Positions 10,660 to 18,958 of a stretch of DNA of 64,000 bases are shown here, one piece after another. The DNA is from Entomortierella parvispora. Lineage: Eukaryota > Mortierellomycota > Mortierellomycetes > Mortierellales > Mortierellaceae. The stretch spans positions 3,038,001 through 3,102,000 of the forward strand of contig OY752143.1 in assembly GCA_963573315.1 (NCBI GenBank), in the 5' to 3' direction. The notes beneath the pieces are model-generated. The model made no database searches and was not told where the DNA came from. It saw nothing but the letters and a program-made list of their open reading frames with translations. Both the position numbers and the translations under genes were made by a program. Positions within the stretch are counted from its first letter, which is position 1. Each line of letters starts with the position of its first letter.

Positions 10660-11172
10660 CATGGGATCATTCAGTACTGGGGTTTCTCGTCGGAGGTACG
10701 ATACTCTGTTGTTCCGCCTCACCTTTGGCGGCCTCAAGGGCCTTTTCCTTCTCTTCCTGGGCCTTTTTCTGTTCGTCCTGCTTGAGCTTGTTCCAGAACT
10801 CAAAGACGCTGTCAATGACCGTCTGAGTCGGTTCCTCTGTCACATCGGCCAAAAGCTCGGTAATGGCCTCTCGTTTCTCGGGCTCCTCCATCGATTCCTC
10901 TTCCACGATCCTGGCAAAGTATTCAGTGATGGCCTATAAGGGGGTTCCAAGACTTGTTAAGGATACGAGTTCAATGGTACAGATACGACAGCGATCAGTT
11001 GCAGGGAAGGAGGGCGACTCGTCTTTCCAAGGAGTCGACTCTTTCTCATGGGTCAAGAGTGAGAAGGCTGATCCTCTTTCAATGTCATTCATTCATGTGT
11101 TACCTCATCCTCTAGGCTGATGCCGGCAAGTCGTTCTGCAATGTAGGCTTCGATCTCGTTGCTGTCTGCCAT
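10126..11172 (-). CDS. CCDC43: CCDC43-family coiled-coil protein
   Basis: Three exons, complement(join(10126..10556,10723..10933,11104..11172)), 236 residues; all junctions are GT-AG and in frame. N-terminus MADSNEIEAYIAERLAG, a middle helical region (ITELLADVTEEPTQTVIDSV), then the block KKRDALLAQYGYD and a highly charged coiled-coil tail ending KEKRRTQKGEKRRM. The LLAQY block and the KKRTQ-GE-KR tail are the diagnostic features of animal CCDC43, and the length is close to the human protein. The function of the family is not well defined, so none is claimed. Intron 2 contains a long dinucleotide repeat just upstream of its acceptor (separate entry). Confidence 0.85.
10579..10652. repeat. (GA)37 microsatellite inside a CCDC43 intron
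   Basis: 74 bases of perfect GA on the + strand, read as CT on the coding (minus) strand. It lies in the second intron (10557-10722), ending about 22 nt before the acceptor, so it forms the polypyrimidine tract of that splice site. The long RE/SL-repeat open frames across it are artefacts of the repeat. Confidence 0.95.
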
Positions 11173-11517
11173 GGTAATGTCCATCGAGTCCTTGCGGGTT
11201 GTGGATGAGGCTGGGCGAAATGAATGATTTGGGGCCGATCTTTTTTATTTGTTTCAGTAAAAGGCAATTCCAGCAAGGGACGATCAATTGACCAAGCTCG
11301 TTTGACCCAATTGATCATTTTTGGCTCAGCCCAACCCGCTGTAAAACCGGGATAATTTCTATTTTTTCCAATACTCTTCGAGGCCGCGTGTTGAGGAAAT
11401 GATGCATCCAGTGTTCACACTCTGCGCATGCAGGCGTACACTATAAGAATCCCCTAACCGTGTGTGTACGCCATATATCGAGAATGACACCTACGGGTGA
11501 AAACCATTGAAAACCAT
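11173..11517. other. Intergenic between CCDC43 and the unknown accessory gene
   Basis: 345 bases, AT-rich, no gene seen. It contains an inverted repeat GATCAATTG (11282-11290) / CAATTGATC (11308-11316) with a 17-nt spacer. This stretch is where conserved housekeeping sequence gives way to the accessory island. Confidence 0.4.
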
Positions 11518-13937
11518 TCATTCAGACTCTTCGTGGTCATTGTCAGTGCCAGTCGAAGGACTATTTCCCAGAGGGGAAGAGGCAACATGAACAGCTGTAT
11601 CAACGGAGGGGTCTTCACGATACATCCATGACCGATCTTGCCTAAGTAGTCATCATCGGTTGAAGAATAAAGGTCCGGGTCATCGAGCAGCAGCGATGGC
11701 TCTCTGTAAGCCTCTATCGTCTCCTTCATGCACATCTAGTAAAATGATCGTTAGAGTCTTTCCTCCGAACGGCAAACCACCAAACACGAATCATACAAGT
11801 ATTACCCTTATTTGTAGCAAGTGCACAAGCCCCCTTACAATGGGGCGAACATCGACCGTCGTTGGTGGGAGTCGAAAGCGTCCATGGTCCTTCATTAATA
11901 GAACATAGTTGCTCATTCCAGGACGCATTTCAAACGACTGGTACCCCCGGTCTAGAAAAAAGAGTGCAAAGCAAACGTTTATTTCCCTGACAACAAAAGG
12001 TGATAATACTTCAAAGCTCTTACCACCGCCATAAAGCGCAAAGAATCTTGAACGTGCATTGAAACTGGGGTCGCCTTTCTCCTGGACTCTATTCTTTGCG
12101 ATCGTGGATGTTTCCCTCAAAAGATCGACACCATGCTCGCGTAGAAACTTTGACGATTGCGGATCAAACGACATCTGTCGTTCCATTATCATCCAGTCGA
12201 AATGGGAGGTGACATCGCGAGCCATCAAGTCCATCTTCTTTCCAACCCGCTTCCGCCTGACTGAGCCATCGTTGTTCAGAGAACGGCCCGAGCTCTTGCG
12301 CCGTGTCGAATCAAGGCCACACTTTTCGCCGTCAATCATGAACACATGATCAACGTCGTCCAATAGTTCCATGATCAAGGGCCAAGACCTTCGACCCCAA
12401 AAGACCTCCCCAAGTTGAGCAATGTCAAAGGGAATTGTATTGCGACCGTACAGACGAGCCCTATGTACAGTACGAGGCACAAATCATATTTCATGAGAGA
12501 ATGTTCCTAGAGGGCCTTGAAAAATGGCGATTTTTGAACATGTAGAGTATCTTACCACGATCGAAATGTGTCCAAAACAATCTCACAAGAAAAGACATCC
12601 TCGGCAGGAGCGCCCACTTCTGTCATTGAACGGTTCATCTGCAGACGGCGAGCTAGGCGCAGTATATACTTCTCAGTTTCGTCAGGGATGGTCGGAAGCA
12701 CAAATGACCGACTCGACACAATTTCCTCCCATTGATCCTCGGAAAACAGGCCTTTCGTAGTTCTGCATCCAACATCAATCACAAATGAGAGCGTACTAGA
12801 TAGACGAAAAAAGAAGAATGCAATTGCGTTAGACAGCTTGTTGAAAGACAGTGTGGCATGTCACCTGAACCTACTTCACAGTAGCCTCATCTGTCAAATT
12901 GACCTTCATAAGGATCTCTTCAACACAGCCGCCAGTTCGAAGATACCAGAACTTTTTCCGATCCATTCGTGCGTATCGCTATTAAAATATATGATTAAAA
13001 GCAAAAGACTGGTAAGTACCAGTAACAGCAATCCTACATCCGCATCCAACGTGTTTGTAGTGGGAGACTTGCCTCCTCTCGCGCTTTGATAGTTTTGCAG
13101 TCGGATTTCCGCCCCGCCTGTTTCAATAATGATCGTTAATATGATGGTAGGTCAATCACACTAGTACGCGTGCTGGCGAAAACAAACGCTACCTTCTTCT
13201 TTTGTCCCTTTGTTGCTAAAGAACTCTTTCCCAAGGGAGGTGCAGCGGGTGTAGTTGGCACGCTGTTGGAAGAACGTGCGAGCCGAGAATCTGTATTGAT
13301 CTTTCTGGCCTTCTTCTGGTTCGGATTCTTGGTGTCTTCAGCTGAAATGACAAGCGTTGTTGAAGAGCAGGGCAGGATTGTCAGGGATTAGCACCATGCG
13401 CTTGGTAACATGAGTTTTACCATATCCACTGTAGATATGTCGCCATTAATACCTCGAGGATCATGTAATAATCTCTTTGCGGTCCTTGACGCGACATCAT
13501 TCTGTTCGTCTGCTTGAACGTGAATGGGCGACGCTATTATTATATCGAAAATAATAAGTATATGGTAGGTGGAGAAAACTTCAGTATACCCGTGCCAGGG
13601 GATCGCGCGATATCCACTCACAATGTTGAGGATTGGCAAGCAGTTGTGCTGCTTCGTTAATCGTCTGGGGCACGATATCACTAGCAGCTTCTATCAAACT
13701 TGTCTGCGTATTGTTGATCCCGTTCTTGGCTGCAACTATCGCCCGTTGCTTTGACCAGAATATATCCCGCGGGTACTTCTTCCAATCTGCTAGTTGCGCC
13801 AGCAAAGCGCTCCTCTTGTCGGCTTTGACCCGAGGATGGCTCAAAAGCGAGCAATATCCGGCCACTGCAGACTCCTCATCAACGTAATCAAAACGAGATG
13901 CAAAAAGCTCAATGTCCACCTCTTTCTGTGAGTCCAA
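11518..13937 (-). CDS. Lineage-specific unknown protein with a possible PD-(D/E)XK-like core
   Basis: Multi-exon gene on the minus strand, stop at 11518-11520. Supported coding blocks include 13937-~13624 (FASRF, ESAVAGYCSLLSHPRVKA, a helical segment), ~13534-13455, ~13344-13193, 13112-~13065, about 12780-12552 (SFVIDVGCRTTKGLFSEDQW), about 12460-12000 and a last exon ending DNDHEESE. Splices between the first blocks keep frame. The block near 12460-12100 has FWGRRSWPLIMELLDD, FMIDGEKCGLDS and KRVGKKMDLMARD...DWMIME, an arrangement reminiscent of PD-(D/E)XK nucleases (G-K-x-D then E near a Trp), which is a weak inference. I recall similar multi-copy proteins in Mortierella genomes with no assigned function. 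No ATG opens the first block: the frame begins at TTG right after TTTAG, so the start is either lost or in an unseen exon; the gene may be degenerating. It lies 3' of the XPG-Fanzor gene in the same orientation. Confidence 0.6.
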
Positions 13938-13939
13938 CT

Positions 13940-14209
13940 AAACCAAGCGATTCATATTCAAATGTACGAATGGTGCAGTGCAGGGGATTGGAAGAAGATG
14001 AAAAGGTCTGAACGAGGAACGCGCTTCATGAGCCAACGAGACGCGCCTCATGAGCTGGCGCGCAAAAAAAGCCTGTTAAATCATGAAATCCGCGCATCAG
14101 CGCACCTATTGCGTCACCGAAGTGGCGCAATAAGCACGTATACGGGAAATCATCGGGGGGAGTGTGGGGGCAGCACACATAAACTATAAAGTACTAGACT
14201 GTGGTTTGA
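13940..14209 (-). ncRNA. Candidate guide-RNA (omegaRNA/fRNA) region 3' of the Fanzor reading frame
   Basis: 270 bases directly downstream of the XPG-Fanzor stop, with no convincing coding. Seen directly: a hairpin at 14107-14132, 11-nt arms with one mismatch and, on the minus strand, a TTCG loop closed by C and G (the very stable cUUCGg tetraloop); a short hairpin GCGC-ATCA-GCGC at 14092-14103; a 6-bp GC stem at 14042-14062 around TCATGAGCT; and two direct repeats of about 23 nt (14011-14034 and 14035-14056) sharing AACGAG, ACGCGC and TCATGAGC. In Fanzor and TnpB loci the guide RNA scaffold is typically encoded at or just beyond the 3' end of the nuclease ORF, ending at the element's right edge; assigning that role here is inference. 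Confidence 0.35.
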
Positions 14210-17200
14210 CTACTCTTCTAACCGCCGAGTCTTGAAGGGGATCGCCTTGTTCTGGTCCAACTCCTCAGACGCCATTCTCTTGCAAGTTTTGTGAGTGATG
14301 TCTTGGTTGTACTCAGCTGTGCAAGTAGCGGAGACTGCGTTGAAGCTTGTGCCGATCTGGCCAGGTCTTGGAGTTTGGTCCGTAACCTCATCCACTACTC
14401 CCCACACAACACATCGCTCGGACAATATTCCATCCTCATCTTCAGACGAGTTCACTTCCTTGCGCTGTAGAGCGTTACGAAGAATTGCCCTGATTTGATC
14501 TATTTCGTTGGGAGCCAGCCCCATAGGTGCTTGTTGAGAAGTCGAATCCACCGCAGTCTCAGGAGCCGACAGCAGGTGGTTGCTGTTGCTGTTGATGTTG
14601 CTGTCGCTTCCGTCTTCTTTCCTGTTCTTGACTTCCTCCATCCATGGGTAGTTCCCATCTTTGTCCACTGGTTGAAGATAGAAAGGGCGCTGTTGGTGCA
14701 AGAGCTGTCCACGAACAGCATTGATCATATTGTGACCTGCCATCTCGTCTCTGTGAAATGGGGTCCCGCACTCCTCGCAGAATAGACGTCTGATAGATTT
14801 CATGGAGACATAGACACGGCAGCGAGGGCATTTTTTTGACGTGTTGTACTCGTGCACCCCGACTACAATGTAGTTCAGGGATCTCAGCTAAAGGGATGCA
14901 GTAGATGCAGTGATCTATTAGATGATGATCTTATCCACTATGCTGTTTGGAAATTATAGACATTGTATCACTGAAAGACTTACGAGAGCCACAAAGTAAT
15001 CAATAAATGCCTGATCAAGAGGAGAGAGTCTCTTGTTACTTTCGAATTTGCCCATGCCTATAGCAATGACGACCATATTGTTCTCGTCCCGTCGGGCACC
15101 AATCGAGCCGCCGATCAGTTTCAGCAGCATGTTGGCAATGGCCTGGAATTCCTCATGCCGTGCTCGTTGAGCGTCCCATATATGGCTCTGATACAGGCGA
15201 TTGGATCCAGTGTAGAACTCGATCAAGTGCTCTTCATCTGACTTCATCTTCTCAAAATATAGCTCAATACTTGCATCTGGTCCTCGCAATGCTGGGAGCT
15301 GTGACTCGATTTCTCCAATAGACTTGCCTTCGAATGTTCCGTGTTTCTTAGCTTCCATCCATCGCCTGAACTTGAATGAAGGCTGAGATACGGCCTTCTG
15401 GTTGATGGAGAAGTTGTGGTATGTCCGAGGATATGGGTCGTTAATTGAAAGGTCAGCAAAGATGTCATGAGTAGACGTTGAGGTTGCGAGGGAAGCAATC
15501 CCAGGTTCAGGCGTTGTAGAAGATACGGCCATGATCCCTTTCCCTTTTGTGTCCTTGATGGTACAATCCAAATCCGGCAAGTAAGCACTTCCGGCAACGA
15601 CGAACGCCTGACCTGGGTCCAAGCACAGCACCTTTATCTTATCAGGGGAACAATGGGGCCAAAGTTGGGCCACGTCATCCTTGGTTTTAGCGACATTCCG
15701 AATTTCTGTCAGGAAATGATTGGTCCCACCAATTGAGGACGTCAGACGAGAGGGGAGGACAGCATCGGGCAATCTCCGAAATCGCACTGCTTGCAACTCT
15801 TTTAGCTTGAACGCCGATAGTTGCAGCTGGAAGCCATTCGTTCGGAAGGTTCCAGAGAGTACATATCCCTTTGTGTTGTAGCCCCGAGGGTCGAAGGTTG
15901 GGTCACGCATATCAGTCAAATGAGTCTTAATTTCCTCGATGGACATGTTGACAACGGCTCCTCGATGCCCTAGCTTTCCTCTTCGTCGGACAGTAAGTCC
16001 AGAAGTATCAACATCAACAAGGAGGCGCCTGGTCAGAGACCCTGGAACTTGAAATGGTAACCAGTCCACGAGGACATCGTCTAGGGAAGAGCAGGTCGAG
16101 AATGTGCGCCTCACCAAATTCAGGATCCAAGTTTTGATGGTTCCCTGTTTCCAACATAAGGTAATCAGATTGGACTCTGTGAAAGACACGAAATGATCCA
16201 TTGGTGTGGAAAGTGGAGCAATCTTTCGTATTTTGCCAGCCAAGCCATTCAGGTGCAAAAAGTTTTCGATAGCTGTCAGATCTTCACGGACGTCGAGGTT
16301 CTGCCCTTGCAGTTCCTGTCTCCCTTTCTTCTGCCAGTCGTTGAGCTGTTGCAGGTAAAGAGTTTCAAGTGTTAGAGAATATTTCTGATTTTAGTCTTCC
16401 TTAAATATGAACTCTTAGTCCAGAATGTCCTTACCTGGTCCAGAAGTTCGAGTGTCCCTCCACAATACATATTCTTGAGTTCAACAGCAAGTTGAGAGGA
16501 AACACTTTGGACGAGAGGCCCAGGTGTGAAACGTTGAACTTGGCGAAGCTCCTGTCGTTGTCGTCGAGGTGTATGTAGTCCCAGTTCCTGCAACCGCGTG
16601 ATAAAGGCATTTACGGTGCTGCCAACCCCTCGACCAGTTGGATGATTGCCAGAATACAGATATCGTAAAAAGGCAGCAAGGAATTGGTAATTGGTAGGCA
16701 CACCTTTGTTCTTCTTCTTGCGCCCTACTCTTGGGCAAAGGCAATCAAGAATGGCTCGGTCTTTCGGTTCAATGTGTCCGGTCGCCATTTTTTCGATATA
16801 ACGGCCAATGAGTCTTTGTCCCTCCCTCTTGACCTTGTTGGCTTCATGGACAAGTTCCCGTAGTACTTCAACCAGGTCATCCGCCAGGACGCGATCATCG
16901 TGTAATACCCTCCGAACATTTCCTTGTAGTGTCCCCATTTGTAGACATACTTGTGGGTGCTCCCACCCGAGCGCATTGAGGAGTTGCTTCTTGTTCATGT
17001 TGGCGACGGGTATTGTAGGAGGCGTTGGAGACTCTTCCATCATATCATTCGGTGGCTCTTCTGAAGGCTCTGTCGGAGCTGACATGGCATCGTCCTCCTG
17101 AGGATCATGTTTTGGTACTCTTGACCATGGTTTCCAATGATTACGTCTCATACCAGAGGGAGGATCATGCACCTTGGTTTTCGTTCTGGTCTTTGCCGAG

Positions 17201-18561
17201 TATCGAGGACGAGGAATACGGGGAGATACTGTAGTTGTATCATTGTCCCCCCTAGGTGGTGGGCGGTCGATGGTACGGTATCGATTGAATTTTTGAGAAC
17301 CCCGATGTCGGCGAGGAGGATCATGAGATGCATCACTATAAAAGGAGACGAAGCGGGGTAAGCCACCACAATTCCATTGTCGCTTAGATGGAGTTGAACA
17401 ATATGACCATTCTATACCTCTTTGATGCTCGCTTGGAAGTCAGTCGCTCTTGTTTCATTATAGCATATTTTTCACGAGCGTCCTTGAATTTTTCTTTGAT
17501 GCCTTTCAATCGAATTTCGAGGTTAATGGCGTCTGCGCTGTCACAATGGCCGTGCGTAATTGGGGATTGCCTCAGATGGACAAAGACATTGATACTTGTC
17601 TCGAATGTGACTTTATCTTTGTTCTTGAGAATCACGCGTTCGTCAGAGAGATACTCCTTCACTAGAGCTGGCACACCTTTGGCTACAAGAATACCGAGTT
17701 AGTTGGTACCAAAATTTCGATCATTTTGAATCAAAGAAAAACGTCGGCACACGTACTTTGCTCCGCCGATCCGCCTGGATAAATGTCCTTGATAATCTTG
17801 AGGTTTGTTTCGAATCCTAGACCGTGTACGTTTCGGTTGTAATCGTTTGTTGAAACGACGCCCAACACCGTCAGTTGCTTCGCCGACTTTAGTCCTAGGG
17901 CAGACAACACGGCCGCCTTCCGATACTCCAGAAAACCCCCACCACGTTGGGGTCGCCAAATAAGTGTGACGTGCTCATAAATGAATAAGTCAGAGTCTCC
18001 ACTGATGACAATATCCCCTTCCGCAGTATCTGTCGCAATGCGAACGTCAGCCTCCGTCTCGCACTGAACAACAGTCCAACCGTGGCTCCGAAGGAAGAGG
18101 ATCAAGCCGTCCCGAGCAGTAGAATCCCAGCGAAATGCGTTTGTCAGATGTTTGTAGACGTTGGTGAAATGTCGTTTCCTGATGTGCTCACCGTTGGTGA
18201 TACGATCCATAAAAGCCAAAATATGACCGTCCGCAGCATCGACGGCTTTAACTCGGGTTTCCTGTCGGCGTTGCTGAGTCGCAAGCTTTTCCTCGCAAGG
18301 ACCACCATCAAAATAAAGGACCGCCGCCATTTTGTCCATGACATATTTTTGTAGATGTTTCAACACAACCGAATGAGCGGCTTCGATGTTTCCACAATGA
18401 GTGTAAGCGTATCGGATCGTCGAGTAAAAGCTACCCTGCATGTCAACACGGAGCTTGTTGTCTTGACCGCTGAGTGTAGCTCGTTGATTTAGCGGCTTTC
18501 GAAAAACAGGGATGTAGCGTTTTTTCGCAGCCAAGGAGCGCCAGAAAGACAGGCACCCCAT
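14210..18561 (-). CDS. XPG/FEN1-like nuclease fused to a Fanzor (eukaryotic TnpB-like) RuvC nuclease
   Basis: Five exons, complement(join(14210..14887,14984..16345,16435..17335,17418..17682,17757..18561)); introns of 74-96 nt, all GT-AG and in frame; 1336 residues. Start chosen at 18561 because XPG/FEN1 proteins begin M-G-x-x-x-x-W (here MGCLSFWRSL). Residues 1-270 are a PIN/XPG fold with D40, D85, E168, E170 (CETEAD), D189, D191 (GDSD) and D240 at the positions of the seven FEN1 metal-binding acids. Residues about 357-440 are a basic, Pro-rich linker (NRYRTIDRPPP, RRNHWKPWSR). The rest is Fanzor: RuvC-I D900 (KVLCLDPGQAF), a RuvC-II-like strand VVIAIGMGKF (1082-1091), E1124 in GVHEYNTSKKC, zinc-ribbon cysteines 1131, 1134, 1148, 1151 and RuvC-III D1158 (FHRDEMAGHN), then a 170-residue acidic, Asn/Gln-rich tail. 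By family: structure-specific 5' flap cleavage plus RNA-guided DNA cleavage; presumably nuclear. The two halves on one polypeptide is the unusual point. Expression from a promoter shared with the MULE transposase is likely. Confidence 0.85.
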
Positions 18562-18958
18562 GACGCAGAAACCCGGTTTCCAAAGGCTGCAAAGAGAGTA
18601 AGACATCGATTAGCGATGAGAGTCCGCCATGACGAAGGAAATAGCAGACACGCGTCATGCACGACGCAAAGGACAATGAGAGTACAAACCTGTCGATACA
18701 ATAGATCAAATATAGGGGAAATGGGTCTGAAAGATGATAGTAGGTCCAGAGGGGGGGAAGCAGAGGGGGGGGGGGGGGGGGGAAGCTGAGGGAGATGGCA
18801 AAGGGTGGAAGGGATGGAGGAGGCTTTAGTCGCATAATTCAAACGAGCCTTTCCAATGACCACATGGTTCCTGTCCCGCGGCCAAGCCACCCCGCTTGTA
18901 TTCTCACAGCTTTTTTTCGGCGCACACTCCTTATCATTCCACCATCAACAATTCAACC
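18562..18958. promoter_or_regulatory. Divergent promoter between XPG-Fanzor and the MULE transposase
   Basis: 397 bases separating two divergent starts. It contains an unbroken run of about 19 G (18764-18782), a purine-rich stretch before and after it, and a CT-rich leader before the transposase ATG at 18959. A short inverted repeat GCGTC/GACGC lies at about 18653-18668. No terminal inverted repeat of the MULE was recognised here. Confidence 0.5.

Noticed and set aside
10420-10785. Open frames with long Arg-Glu or Ser-Leu repeats
   Set aside because: They are readings of the (GA)37 microsatellite inside an intron of the CCDC43 gene.
11282-11316. 9-bp inverted repeat as a transposon end
   Set aside because: Arms are only 34 bp apart and no partner copy exists on the other side of the island; reads as a small palindrome.
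14207-14857. Treating the zinc-ribbon, RuvC and XPG parts as three separate genes
   Set aside because: All intervening introns are canonical and keep frame, and the linker has no in-frame stop, so one gene is the simpler model.
18489-18890. Minus-strand frame upstream of the XPG start
   Set aside because: It crosses the poly-C tract, and the conserved MGxxxxW start of XPG proteins at 18561 is the better initiation site.
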